Assembly: GCA_946887295.1 (NCBI GenBank)
Contig: CAMPKP010000028.1
Coordinates: forward strand, 1 to 28,154
Source: an uncultured Gemmatimonadota bacterium
GTDB lineage: Bacteria > Gemmatimonadota > Gemmatimonadetes > Gemmatimonadales > GWC2-71-9
Direction of reading: 5' to 3'
DNA: 28,154 nt
How positions within the stretch are numbered: position 1 is the first letter of the stretch; every line of letters begins with the position of its first letter. The notes under the pieces are model-generated. The model was not told where the DNA came from and did not search any database. It worked only from the letters and a program-made list of their open reading frames with translations. Shown here piece after piece: positions 1 to 7,624 of the stretch. The translations under genes were made by a program, and so were the position numbers.

Positions 1-540
1 CGCGCCCTCGCCCTCTCGCTCGCCCGGCTCGCGCTCGCGGCGTCCGCCTCGGCTTCCTCTCCGATCGTTTCCACCCCGCAGGATACCTCCGCGCTCGAGT
101 TCCATGGCTTCCGCGCCGGCGCCCGGATCGAGGAACTGGATAGCCTGATCCGCCGGCTCGACGGAGGGCGCCTGCGCTGCGATCGCGCCAAGCGCGACCG
201 CCGCGTGTCCGAGTGCAGGGGCACGATCAGGGATTCTGCGCTCGGGGGTGCCGTGAAGGTCTGGGTCTCCGCCATCGACAGCGTCGCCGGCGTCATCACC
301 ATCTCCGGGGGCGTGGATGGCGAGCTCCTCGATCGCTGGCGGAGTCGGATCGAGGCGCGCTACGGTCGCGTCGGGGCGAGGGCCCAGGGCAGCCAGTGGA
401 TGATGCAGTGGGTTCGCCGAGGCCGGATGCTCCGTCTCACCTGGCGAACCGATCGGGGCGGACGCACGGCGTCCGTCAGCCTGGTGGACGGCCGGGTGTT
501 GGACGCCTGGGGACGGGAGCGCGCGGCGGCCTCACCGTAG
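1..540 (+). CDS. Secreted protein of unknown function, 5' end outside the window
   Basis: The frame is open from base 1 to the TAG at 538-540, giving 179 visible residues, so the gene starts before the window. The first visible residues are rich in Ala, Leu and Ser (reading RALALSLARLALAASASA) and look like the hydrophobic core of a signal peptide, which suggests an exported protein. Downstream a GTG at 205 could serve as a start, but the coding character continues upstream of it. Two Cys residues (in RLRCDR and SECRGT) could form a disulphide in the periplasm. No family was recognised. The last bases overlap by 9 nt the end of the convergent Smr gene. Export is inferred; function is unknown. 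Confidence 0.6.
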   Translation, partial: RALALSLARLALAASASASSPIVSTPQDTSALEFHGFRAGARIEELDSLIRRLDGGRLRCDRAKRDRRVSECRGTIRDSALGGAVKVWVSAIDSVAGVITISGGVDGELLDRWRSRIEARYGRVGARAQGSQWMMQWVRRGRMLRLTWRTDRGGRTASVSLVDGRVLDAWGRERAAASP

Positions 541-813
541 CCGAACCAGAAAGCTCCCCTCCGAGTCCTCCAGGAGGAAGTCGCGCACTACCGCGCCGTC
601 TTCGCGCATCCCGCGCAGCAGGGTCCGCACCCTGGTTCTGATCGGCGCGCCACCGCCAGCGCGACCCCGGCCGGTCACCACCCGGATCACCGCTCCCCGC
701 CGTGCCTTGCCCTGGGCGCGGATGAACCGTTCCACGTTGGCGACCGCCTCGATCACGGACTGGCCGTGCAGATCGAGCACCACCTCAGGACTTCGATCGG
801 TCCAGTCGAGCAT
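532..813 (-). CDS. Small Smr-domain protein
   Basis: This 93-residue protein is a stand-alone Smr domain, the C-terminal domain of MutS2 and related small proteins, which binds or nicks branched DNA or cleaves RNA. The two family motifs are visible: LDLHG at about residues 13-17, and a TGRG loop at about 48-51 followed by a Gly-rich stretch and the conserved helix (IRTRVRTLL). The ATG at 813 was chosen because GGGAGG lies just upstream; an in-frame GTG-type extension to 894 adds a low-complexity tail with no family match. There is no MutS part, so the gene is not a truncated mutS2 as far as can be seen. It is convergent with the preceding gene and divergent from the binding-protein gene. Family assignment is firm; the substrate is unknown. 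Confidence 0.8.
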   Translation of the reverse strand: MLDWTDRSPEVVLDLHGQSVIEAVANVERFIRAQGKARRGAVIRVVTGRGRAGGGAPIRTRVRTLLRGMREDGAVVRDFLLEDSEGSFLVRLR

Positions 814-870
814 CCGCCCTCCCCGGGTAGTACGCAATTTGCACCTCCTGCCTCCGAGCAGCCCTACGGG

Positions 871-884
871 GTTACCTAAGTAAC
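871..884. promoter_or_regulatory. Inverted repeat in a divergent promoter region, possible operator
   Basis: GTTAC and GTAAC arms (5 bp each) are separated by CTAA in the 104-base gap between the divergent Smr and binding-protein genes. This is one of the few AT-rich patches nearby, so it probably lies in a promoter. No regulator gene adjoins it, and the binding protein cannot be named. Confidence 0.3.
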
Positions 885-917
885 TAATACACACGACGTT
901 AGGCTCTGGAGTCCTCC

Positions 918-2090
918 TTGGCAGCGTTCCGACGCCTCAGGCTTATTGCGCCGCGAGTCTCCGCTCTCATGGCAGCGGCACTACTCTCGGCGTGCGCCGC
1001 CGCCGATGCCGGCCCCATCCGGATCGGCGTGGCCGGCTCCTTCAGCGACCCCATAGGTCTGCCGATGAAGCTCGCCGCCGAGCTGGCCGCGGAGGAGATC
1101 AACGCGGCGGGCGGGATCGGCGGACGCCGTCTCGAGCTGGTCACCCGGGACGACTACGCCGACCCGGACTCGGCCGTGTTCGTAGCGAACGACCTCTATC
1201 ACTCGGACGTCGCCGCGGTCGTGGGCCATCTCTTCTCCGGGACGACACTCGCCGCCTCCCCGGTATACAACGGCGGGAACGATCCCGTCGCGGCCGTCTC
1301 GCCCTCCTCGTCCTCACCTGAGGTCTCCAGCGCCGGGGAGCACACGTTCCGCATCTGCCCGAGCGACCTCGCCCATGGTGCAACCCTGGCCCGCTGGGCT
1401 CGTGAGCGCCTGGGGCTCCAGCGGGGCGCCGTGCTCTACCTCAACGACCAGTACGGCCGCGGCATCCGGCAGACCTTCGTGGACGAGTTCCTCCGGCTGG
1501 GCGGCGGGCTCCAGTCCATCGATCCCTACCTCGGCGACAAGCCGGACGTGGGTCCGTATCTCGACCGCCTCGCGCGCGACAAGTGGAGCGAGTTCCTGGT
1601 CGTAGCCGGAAATCGGGGCGAGGCCGAGGAAGTGATCCGGCAGGCCCGCCGTCGCGGGCTGAAGATTCCCATCCTCGGCGGCGACGGCCTCGAGGGCATC
1701 GAGGGAGCCGGCGCGCTGGCGGAAGGCGTGTACCTGACCTCGTCCTACTTTCCCACGCTGACCACCGAGGCCAACCGGAAGTTCGTCGAGGCCTACCGCC
1801 GGAAATTCCCGGACGCGGGCATGCCAAACCAGCCGGCGGCGGCGACGTACGACGCGATCTACCTGCTGCGGGGGGTCATCGCCCGGGCGGGGACCGACCG
1901 CCAGGCGGTCCGCCGGGCGCTCGCCGCCGTCGGCTCCGAGGTCCCCGCGTTCGAAGGAGTCACCGGCGTGGTCGCGTTCGACGCGGCGGGCGATGTGCCG
2001 GACCAGAACGTGTACGTCGGCGTGGTGCACGGCGGCGCGGTGGAGGTGGCTAATCGCGCCACCGACGTCGCCCAGGGACACGCGCCATGA
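918..2090 (+). CDS. LIV-type (Peripla_BP_6) ligand-binding lipoprotein
   Basis: A 390-residue type I periplasmic binding protein of the branched-chain amino acid/amide family. The start is a TTG at 918, supported by GGAG 6 nt upstream. Residues 1-26 form a lipoprotein signal with lipobox LLSAC (Cys26 lipidated), so it should be tethered in the periplasm. Mature domain 1 begins [12 protein letters not shown], followed by [12 protein letters not shown], the ligand-site loop [10 protein letters not shown] and the domain 2 segment YLNDQYGRG, then GGDG and [10 protein letters not shown]; all are family hallmarks. No ABC permease or ATPase genes adjoin it. Its TGA overlaps the ATG of a chemoreceptor gene (ATGA), so the two are translationally coupled. 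This suggests it delivers a ligand to a chemotaxis receptor, although it could serve a transporter encoded elsewhere. The ligand is unknown. Confidence 0.88.
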   Translation: MAAFRRLRLIAPRVSALMAAALLSACAAADAGPIRIGVAGSFSDPIGLPMKLAAELAAEEINAAGGIGGRRLELVTRDDYADPDSAVFVANDLYHSDVAAVVGHLFSGTTLAASPVYNGGNDPVAAVSPSSSSPEVSSAGEHTFRICPSDLAHGATLARWARERLGLQRGAVLYLNDQYGRGIRQTFVDEFLRLGGGLQSIDPYLGDKPDVGPYLDRLARDKWSEFLVVAGNRGEAEEVIRQARRRGLKIPILGGDGLEGIEGAGALAEGVYLTSSYFPTLTTEANRKFVEAYRRKFPDAGMPNQPAAATYDAIYLLRGVIARAGTDRQAVRRALAAVGSEVPAFEGVTGVVAFDAAGDVPDQNVYVGVVHGGAVEVANRATDVAQGHAP

Positions 2091-3775
2091 TGCGCAGCCT
2101 TCGCAGCCGGGTGATCGGCGGGATGGCCCTGCTGGTCGCCCTGGTCTTCGTGATCGCGCTCCTCGGGGTGAACTCCATCCGCGCGCTGGACCAGTCGGTG
2201 GAGCGCGAGCTGTCGCTGCTTATGGAGAGCACCGACCTCGGCAACGGGCTGGTGTCCTCCGTGGCCTCCGAGATCCGCTCCGCCGAGCAGTACCTGGTGA
2301 GGCCGGCCAGCACTCTTCGGCTCCGGGTCCTGGAGGAGGGCGACTCGGCATACGCCCTCCAGCGCCGCTACCGCGGGCTCGCGTCGCTCACCACCGCCGA
2401 CCGCTACATCGTCAACCAGATCGCCGAGAACCAGGCGACGGTCGAAGTGGCGTACGCCATGGCGCACGCGCTCACCGATCTCGGCCGGCCCGAGGAGGCC
2501 CGGCGGTACGCCGAGCTGGCCCGCTCGCCCTCGGACACGCTGCTGGGCGACGTGCGCGCGCTCTCCCTGGCCCAGAGCTCTCGGGCCGTGGCCCGGGCCG
2601 GCGACCTCGGACGCCAGGCCGATCACCGGCGGCAGATGCTGTGGCTGCTGTTCTTCGTCTCCCTGCTCCTGGGCATCGGGATCGTGTTCTGGACCGTGCG
2701 CATGGTGGACCGGCCCCTGACCCAGCTGATCGGCGCGGCCGAGCGGTTCGGCGGCGGCGACCTGCGCCCGGTGCGTCTGGGCGCGATGCCCACCGAGCTC
2801 GAGCGGCTCTCCCGGGCGATGGACGACATGGGGGGACGGCTCCGGTCGGTGGTCGTGGCGGTGGTCGGGGAGGCGAGCCAGATCGGCAACAGCGCCAGCG
2901 ACTTCTCCGCCATGAGCGAGGAGCTGGCCGCCAGCAGCGGGGAGATCTCGACGGCGATGGTCAAGATCGCCGCCAGCGCCGAGCAGCAGGTGAGGGGAAT
3001 GGAGAAGGCGGACGCCCTGCTCCATAGCCTGCGTCAGATCGTGGACGCCAACGCGCAGGCGGCCGGCCGGGTGGGGGAGCTGGGAGGCCGGATTCAGGAG
3101 CTCGCCGCGCGCCACCAGGCCGACGTGGCGGCGGCCGGACAGACGCTGCTGGACGTGAAGGAGGTGGTGCGCACCTCGGCGGGACAGGTCAAGGAGCTGA
3201 CCCGCCTCTCCGAGCCGATCACCGACTTCATCGATCTGATCAAGCAGATCTCGTCCCAGACCAACCTGCTCGCGCTGAACGCCGCCATCGAGGCGGCCCG
3301 GGCGGGCGAGCACGGCAGGGGCTTCGCCGTGGTGGCCGAAGAGGTCCGGCGGCTCGCCGACTCCAGCGCGACCGCGGCGGAGGACGTGGCCAAGACGGTG
3401 CAGTTCATCCGCAACCAGGTGCGCGAGGTCTCGCACACCATGGAAGCGGGATCGGCGAAGGTCCAGGGAATCGAGACCGTGGCCGCGGCGGCCGCACGGG
3501 CGCTGGAACAGATCTCGAGCGCCGTGGGCGAGGTGCACGGCGCGGCGGGCGCAGTGGAGCGTGAGGCGGTGGCGAACCGGCAAATCGTGGAGGAGCTGGG
3601 GCTTCGCACCCAGGAGGTGAGTCAGGCCGCTACCGAGCATGCCTCCGCGAGCGAGCAGGTGACCGCGGCGGCCGAAGAGCAGAGCGCCAGCACCGAGGAG
3701 ATGGCCTCCTCGGCGGGTGACCTGCTCCAGGGCGCCACCCGTCTGACCTCGCTGATGCAGGAGTTCAAGACCTGA
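2087..3775 (+). CDS. Methyl-accepting chemotaxis protein
   Basis: A 562-residue transmembrane chemoreceptor. TM1 spans about residues 9-28, a mostly helical periplasmic domain about 29-183 (consistent with a four-helix-bundle sensor), TM2 about 184-205, and HAMP about 205-258. The cytoplasmic coiled coil continues to the C-terminus. The highly conserved hairpin tip that binds CheA/CheW is seen at about 379-426, including [20 protein letters not shown] and [15 protein letters not shown]. Glu/Gln/Ala-rich heptads on both sides, such as AAEEQSAS near the end, are likely methylation regions. No C-terminal CheR-tethering pentapeptide is present. The ATG overlaps the stop of the binding-protein gene and AGGGA precedes it, so both are made together. 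No other che genes lie in the window, so its signalling partners are elsewhere. Confidence 0.93.
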   Translation: MMRSLRSRVIGGMALLVALVFVIALLGVNSIRALDQSVERELSLLMESTDLGNGLVSSVASEIRSAEQYLVRPASTLRLRVLEEGDSAYALQRRYRGLASLTTADRYIVNQIAENQATVEVAYAMAHALTDLGRPEEARRYAELARSPSDTLLGDVRALSLAQSSRAVARAGDLGRQADHRRQMLWLLFFVSLLLGIGIVFWTVRMVDRPLTQLIGAAERFGGGDLRPVRLGAMPTELERLSRAMDDMGGRLRSVVVAVVGEASQIGNSASDFSAMSEELAASSGEISTAMVKIAASAEQQVRGMEKADALLHSLRQIVDANAQAAGRVGELGGRIQELAARHQADVAAAGQTLLDVKEVVRTSAGQVKELTRLSEPITDFIDLIKQISSQTNLLALNAAIEAARAGEHGRGFAVVAEEVRRLADSSATAAEDVAKTVQFIRNQVREVSHTMEAGSAKVQGIETVAAAAARALEQISSAVGEVHGAAGAVEREAVANRQIVEELGLRTQEVSQAATEHASASEQVTAAAEEQSASTEEMASSAGDLLQGATRLTSLMQEFKT

Positions 3776-3778
3776 GGC

Positions 3779-4162
3779 TTACCGCTTCTTGACCTTGGCG
3801 GCCTTCTTCACCTTCACCTTCTTCACCGCCTTGACCGCCTTGACCGGGCGGGTCGGCTTGGGCTTCGCGCGGGCCTTGGCCTTCTGCGCCTTCTCGCGAT
3901 CAGCGGCCCGCTCCAGGCGCTTCTGCTGCGCCGCGTGAATTTCGGCCAGCAGCCGGTCGCCCTCCTCCTGCCCCATCAGGCTGCGCCGCGTCGCGTAGCG
4001 AACCAGCTCTTCGGCGTCGGCCACGTTGAACTCGGAGAGACGGGCAGCGGCGCGAATGACGTTGTTCAAGGCGTCCGCGACCGGGCTCCGCAACACGTTG
4101 GCGATCCCCGGAAGGGTCTCCAGCAACGTCAGGATCTGTGAACCGCCAAGTTCCGATGCCAC
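3779..4162 (-). CDS. Protein with Lys/Ala-rich basic C-terminal tail
   Basis: 127 residues. The first ~85 residues look helical (LETLPGIANVLRSP, LNNVIRAAARLSEF) and end in a charged stretch. Residues ~86-127 are almost only Lys, Ala, Val, Arg and Pro (ending VKKVKVKKAAKVKKR), like the tails of bacterial histone H1-like or AlgP-type proteins. A role in binding DNA, RNA or an acidic polymer is inferred from the tail alone; the N-terminal part was not recognised. The ATG is at 4162, next to a purine-rich AAGGAGG. A palindrome overlapping a plausible promoter lies about 80 bases upstream, suggesting repressor control. The gene is convergent with the chemoreceptor gene, leaving 3 bases between stops. 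Confidence 0.65.
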   Translation of the reverse strand: MASELGGSQILTLLETLPGIANVLRSPVADALNNVIRAAARLSEFNVADAEELVRYATRRSLMGQEEGDRLLAEIHAAQQKRLERAADREKAQKAKARAKPKPTRPVKAVKAVKKVKVKKAAKVKKR

Positions 4163-4243
4163 AATGGCCTCCTTGCCTTCAAATCGCCTCGGGAAACGCG
4201 CCTGAATCCAGGCGGAATTCTCGCACCATCCACCCTTGAATGC

Positions 4244-4264
4244 TAGTAGTATAATGTACTACTA
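4244..4264 (-). promoter_or_regulatory. Perfect 8-bp-arm palindrome over a candidate promoter
   Basis: Arms TAGTAGTA and TACTACTA are separated by 5 bases. Read on the minus strand, TACATT (4258-4253) fits a -10 box, with TTGGGG 17 bases before it as a weak -35. The palindrome would then cover the -10 and the transcription start of the Lys-rich-tail gene, a usual repressor position. Triplet repeats of the same AGTAGTA sequence occur before the RND pump gene (12042-12052). BlaI/MecI-type repressors use TAC/GTA-rich palindromes, but this site's regulator is not known. Confidence 0.45.
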
Positions 4265-4287
4265 ATATTTCGATCCCCCAAGTCGAA

Positions 4288-4308
4288 GGGTCGGAGTGTC
4301 TCCGACCC
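4288..4308 (-). terminator. Hairpin after the copper-protein gene
   Basis: A 9-bp perfect stem (GGGTCGGAG / CTCCGACCC) with a 3-base loop lies 28 bases beyond the stop of the cupredoxin gene. There is only a weak T-rich tail on the minus strand, so it may be an inefficient intrinsic terminator or an mRNA-stabilising end. Confidence 0.5.
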
Positions 4309-4336
4309 CTGTATCGATCCTGTTCGCCGTCTCCGC

Positions 4337-4744
4337 CTATTTCACGGTCAGCTCGCCTCGCATGTCGTACGCCCGGTGCGGCAGGCAGAAGAACTTGTAG
4401 GTCCCCGAGCTCAGGGCCGGCACGACCATCCGGTACTCCGTATCCTCGGTCAGAAGCGGGCTGCTGAGATCGCCGGACCGGCGCGGCATGGCGGCGTTGA
4501 TCTTCTGGTGGTCCTGGGCGGGCAGATCCTTGCCCTCGAAAACCACGCTGTGCGGGGCCCCGCTCACCGCCTTGAACAGCAGCACGTCTCCCCGCCTGGC
4601 CGTGACCGAGGCGGGGACGAAGCGGAACTCTCCCTTGCCGTCGGACACCATGCGGACCTCGTGCACCTCCTGCGCCGACGCCCTGGACGAGGCGATGGCG
4701 AGCGAGGCGGCGAATGCGGAGATCAGCGCTCCACGGTGGCGCAT
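4337..4744 (-). CDS. Exported plastocyanin-like type 1 copper protein
   Basis: 135 residues with a signal peptide (about 1-24, cleavage after ASA) and a single cupredoxin domain. The four type 1 copper ligands can be picked out: His65 in GAPHSVVF, and Cys120, His123 and Met128 in the C-terminal loop FFCLPHRAYDM, followed by the closing strand GELTVK. The spacing Cys-x2-His-x4-Met fits plastocyanin/pseudoazurin-like proteins. It is expected to be a small periplasmic electron carrier. Partners are not encoded nearby; it sits alone, divergent from the zinc-ribbon gene and followed by a hairpin. GGAG lies about 8 bases before the ATG. The family is clear; the redox partner is unknown. Confidence 0.88.
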   Translation of the reverse strand: MRHRGALISAFAASLAIASSRASAQEVHEVRMVSDGKGEFRFVPASVTARRGDVLLFKAVSGAPHSVVFEGKDLPAQDHQKINAAMPRRSGDLSSPLLTEDTEYRMVVPALSSGTYKFFCLPHRAYDMRGELTVK

Positions 4745-4807
4745 CAGGGGAAACTCCGATAAATTTGTGACAAAGTGGGGTCATCCAGTTGCATTTCACC
4801 GGACCCC

Positions 4808-5086
4808 ATGGAAGGGCAGGCCGTGGGACGCAGGGGCATCAAGGAGTACCGGGCGCCGGAAGCGCTGATCCTGATCGCCGCGGACAGGGACCAGAAGCCG
4901 CTGGTCTGCCCCTCGTGCGGCGCCGCCGCCGTCGAACGCATCCCCGAGCGCTCCCCGCACGACGACGCGCCCGGCGGCCGAGTCACCCTCCATTGCACCG
5001 CCTGCAGCCGCACGGCGGCCTACATTCCGCGAAACCTCAGTCGCTCCTCGCTGCCCGAGGCTCCTCGGCCCTCGGATCATACCTGA
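4808..5086 (+). CDS. Small zinc-ribbon protein
   Basis: About 92 residues. Two Cys pairs, CPSC (about 34-37) and CTAC (about 63-66), are spaced 25 residues apart and form a likely zinc ribbon. The rest is polar, with no membrane segment or signal. The function is not recognised. The start is uncertain: ATG at 4808 has no clear ribosome site, whereas an in-frame GTG at 4823 has GAAGG about 7 bases upstream; both retain the ribbon. It is divergent from the copper-protein gene and ends 6 bases from the convergent lepB stop. Gene reality is supported by an uninterrupted frame with ordered Cys spacing, but not by any known family. Confidence 0.55.
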   Translation: MEGQAVGRRGIKEYRAPEALILIAADRDQKPLVCPSCGAAAVERIPERSPHDDAPGGRVTLHCTACSRTAAYIPRNLSRSSLPEAPRPSDHT

Positions 5087-5092
5087 TGCGCC

Positions 5093-5812
5093 TCACTCCG
5101 GGGCGCTGAAGAGCCGGTCCCACCGAACCGCAGTGAAGAAGGGCAGCGATCGCCAGCTGGTCGCGTCGTAGCTGAAGTACACCACCAGCGGCCGCCCCCT
5201 GACGTTCTCTCTCGGCAAGAACCCCCAGTACCGACCGTCGTAGGAGCTGTCCCGGTTGTCGCCCATCATGAAGAACGAATCGGCCGGCACCACGATGGGG
5301 CCCCAGTCCTGAAGGTCGGGCTGGTAGTTCGCCGTGTCCCGGAGCGCCAGATGCGAGAGCTGCCAGTGCCGCATCTTCGCCCGCTGGATGGGATCCTCGG
5401 AGCGGCTCGGGTCGGTATGCACCGCGTAGGGCTCATCCACCCGCTTCCCGTTGCGGTAGAGCACGCCGTGCTCCATCGCGAGCGTATCGCCCGGCATCCC
5501 GATCAGCCGCTTCACGACCTTGAGCCCCTCCTCCTCCACGGAATCGAACACCAGGATGTCGTTCCGGACCGGCTCCCGGACCGCCGGCAGGTGGGCCCTG
5601 AGGATGGGGACTTCCGCCCCGTACAACGCCTTGTTCACGAACAGGAAGTCGCCGATCAGCAGGGTGTTCTCCATGCTGCCCGACGGGATGCGGAACGCCT
5701 CCACGAGGAACGTCCGCAGGAAGAACCACACCACGAGCGCGACGACAATGGACTTGGTCCATTCCCAGAGCCAGGTGACGAACGAACGAGTGTGGGGCGT
5801 GCCAGTGGTCAT
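5093..5812 (-). CDS. lepB: Signal peptidase I
   Basis: A 239-residue type I signal peptidase that removes signal peptides from exported proteins at the outer face of the inner membrane. One N-terminal membrane segment (about residues 20-37) is followed by the catalytic box IPSGSMENTL with nucleophile Ser46. The general base Lys101 lies in VVKRLIGMPGDT, and the conserved box MGDNRDSSYDGRYWG is near the C-terminus. The ATG at 5812 is preferred because it gives the usual short N-terminus; an in-frame GTG at 5854 would add 14 residues. The gene follows the Bcp peroxiredoxin gene on the same strand by 52 bases and could be co-transcribed with it. Confidence 0.96.
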   Translation of the reverse strand: MTTGTPHTRSFVTWLWEWTKSIVVALVVWFFLRTFLVEAFRIPSGSMENTLLIGDFLFVNKALYGAEVPILRAHLPAVREPVRNDILVFDSVEEEGLKVVKRLIGMPGDTLAMEHGVLYRNGKRVDEPYAVHTDPSRSEDPIQRAKMRHWQLSHLALRDTANYQPDLQDWGPIVVPADSFFMMGDNRDSSYDGRYWGFLPRENVRGRPLVVYFSYDATSWRSLPFFTAVRWDRLFSAPE

Positions 5813-5864
5813 GCCGGTATCCGTTGGTGTTGGGGCAGCAGAAATATAGCCCACCCCGTAGCGC

Positions 5865-6332
5865 TCAGAGGGCCTCCCTGAGAGCCGCCAGTACCCGCCC
5901 GGGGTGGGCGCCGGCGTCCGTGATCCGGGGCCAGAGCCGGCGGACCCGCCCGTCCGGACCGATCCAGACGGTGGAGCGGATCACCCCGGTGACCTTCCTG
6001 CCATACAGCGTCTTCTCGCCCCAGGCACCGTAGGCCTCCATCACCTTCCGGTCCGGGTCGGAGAGGAGCTGGAACGGCAGGTCGTACTTCCCGGCGAAGC
6101 GCTGATGCGAGTCCCCGGCATCGGGTGAGATGCCGATCACGACGGCACCCAGCGCCCGCAGGTCGTCCCAGGCGTCGCGGAAGCCGCAGGCCTCCTTGGT
6201 GCATCCTGGGGTGTCGTCCTTGGGGTAGAAGTACAGGATCACCTGCTTCCCCGCGAACTCGCGCAGCGAGACCCGGTGGCCTGCGGCGTCGGTCAGAGCG
6301 AAATCGGGGGCGGGGTCACCGATCTGAAGCAT
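5865..6332 (-). CDS. bcp: Bcp/PrxQ-type thiol peroxidase
   Basis: A 155-residue cytoplasmic peroxiredoxin of the Bcp/PrxQ group, which reduces H2O2 and organic hydroperoxides using thioredoxin. The thioredoxin-fold start GDPAPDFALTD is followed by the active site YPKDDTPGCTKEAC, with peroxidatic Cys44 and resolving Cys49 four residues later, typical of the atypical two-Cys PrxQ class. The later segments GISPDAGDSHQRF and LPFQLLSDP are also family-typical, as is the full length. GAGGAG lies a few bases before the ATG at 6332. Upstream it faces the end of the efflux operon with a gap of about 100 bases in which no clear terminator was seen. Confidence 0.95.
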   Translation of the reverse strand: MLQIGDPAPDFALTDAAGHRVSLREFAGKQVILYFYPKDDTPGCTKEACGFRDAWDDLRALGAVVIGISPDAGDSHQRFAGKYDLPFQLLSDPDRKVMEAYGAWGEKTLYGRKVTGVIRSTVWIGPDGRVRRLWPRITDAGAHPGRVLAALREAL

Positions 6333-6433
6333 GGGGCTCCTCGTGGGATTTCCCCGTCCCGGCGTCCGGGGGGGAGCAGAGCAGGAGAAGCAGTGCGGTC
6401 GAACGAGCCGCGTGGAGCAGCGGCCGCGCGGCG

Positions 6434-7624
6434 CTACTGCGGCTCGGACGCACCCGGATCCCGGTCGCCGGCCGGGGCGCCGGCGGTGGATTCCGCGTGC
6501 GCCCGCGCGGGGGTGGTCCCGGTGTCGGCCGGTTCCGCGGACGTCGCGCCCACGGTCTCCCTCCCGCTGACGGGGCTCCGGTCCAGGACGGTCGGCGCCG
6601 CCGGCGCACCCTCGGCGAGCCGCTCCTGCCCGCCGACGACGACCTGCTCGCCCGCCTCGACGCCCGACCGCGCCTCGACGAAGCCCGGCGTGCGGACGCC
6701 CAGCTCGACCGGGCGGCGAGTCGCCTTCCCGCCGTTGACGACCCAGACGAAGTTGGCCCCCTGCAGCGGCAGCACCGCGTCCTCCGCGATCACGACCGCG
6801 TTGGGCCGGACGTCGGTGGCCAGCCTGACCTCGATGAACATGCCGGACTGCAGCTCGCGGCGCGGGTTCGGCACCTCCGCCTTGACGGTGATGGTCCGGC
6901 CGGGCTGCCGCACCACCGGATCCACGAAATCCACCCGCCCCGAGAACTCCCGGCCCGGGAGCGCGGCCACTCGGAAGGTGACCTGCTGGCCGACCTTCAG
7001 CTGGTCGGCGTAGCGCTCGGGCACCTGGAAAACCGCCCGCTGGGGCGACACCGTCTGCAGCGTCATCAACGGGTCGCTGGTCGTCACGTAGTCGCCCAGA
7101 CTGACCAGGCGGCGGCCGGCGACGCCGGAGAACGGCGCACGGACCGTCGTGCGGTCGAGCCGGACCTTGAGCAGCTGGTACTGCGCCTCGGTGCTCCGCG
7201 AGGTGGCCTCGGCGCGCTCCAGCTCGGACTGGCTCGAGGCCTTCTGGCCGAGGAGCTCCCGGGTGCGGGTGAGCGACTGCCGGGCGAGGTCGCGCTCGGC
7301 CTCCGCCCTCGCGACTTCGGCCTGGAGCTCGGCGTCGTCCACCTTGATGAGCGGCTGCCCCCGGGAGACGCGCGACCCCTCGCGCACCAGGATCGCCTCG
7401 ACGCGACCCTCGATGTCCGGCCGCAGCTCGACCGACTGGACCGCCTCGATCTGCCCGGTCGCGAGGATGGCGTCCACCACGGTGTCGCTCCGGGCGACCA
7501 CCACCTCGACCGGCATCGCGGGAGGCCCGCCGCCCTCACCGCCGGCGCCGGTCTCCTTGGGCGCGCCGTCGGCGGTGCTGCATCCCACGATCCCCAGCGC
7601 CACGACGGCAAGTATCCGTGTCAC
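6434..7624 (-). CDS. RND efflux periplasmic adaptor (membrane fusion) lipoprotein
   Basis: A 396-residue HlyD/AcrA-type adaptor linking the RND pump to the outer-membrane channel. The N-terminus has a lipobox (GIVGC, Cys15) for inner-membrane anchoring. The order is: barrel-sandwich half (VELRPDIEGRVEAILV), alpha-hairpin coiled coil (about 95-160, Glu/Arg/Ala rich), second lipoyl half (TTVRAPFSGVAGRRLVSLGDYV), beta-barrel, and membrane-proximal domain. A C-terminal Ala/Pro/Thr-rich tail of about 45 residues is probably disordered. The GTG start at 7624 overlaps the stop of the channel gene (GTGA), so translation is coupled. It is the last gene of the three-gene operon. Substrate cannot be deduced. 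Confidence 0.93.
   Translation of the reverse strand: MTRILAVVALGIVGCSTADGAPKETGAGGEGGGPPAMPVEVVVARSDTVVDAILATGQIEAVQSVELRPDIEGRVEAILVREGSRVSRGQPLIKVDDAELQAEVARAEAERDLARQSLTRTRELLGQKASSQSELERAEATSRSTEAQYQLLKVRLDRTTVRAPFSGVAGRRLVSLGDYVTTSDPLMTLQTVSPQRAVFQVPERYADQLKVGQQVTFRVAALPGREFSGRVDFVDPVVRQPGRTITVKAEVPNPRRELQSGMFIEVRLATDVRPNAVVIAEDAVLPLQGANFVWVVNGGKATRRPVELGVRTPGFVEARSGVEAGEQVVVGGQERLAEGAPAAPTVLDRSPVSGRETVGATSAEPADTGTTPARAHAESTAGAPAGDRDPGASEPQ

Noticed and set aside
532..894. The longer reading of the Smr gene starting at 894
   Set aside because: The added 27 residues have no family support, whereas the ATG at 813 has a good ribosome site.
1859..3640. Long antisense frames opposite the chemoreceptor and other genes (also opposite the RND pump and the polyamine genes)
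   Set aside because: They are rich in Arg, His, Gly and Pro, have no recognisable motifs, and lie opposite genes with clear families; they result from high GC content.
6333..6433. A terminator after the efflux operon
   Set aside because: The 101-base gap has GC-rich inverted pieces but no clear stem followed by T residues on the minus strand.
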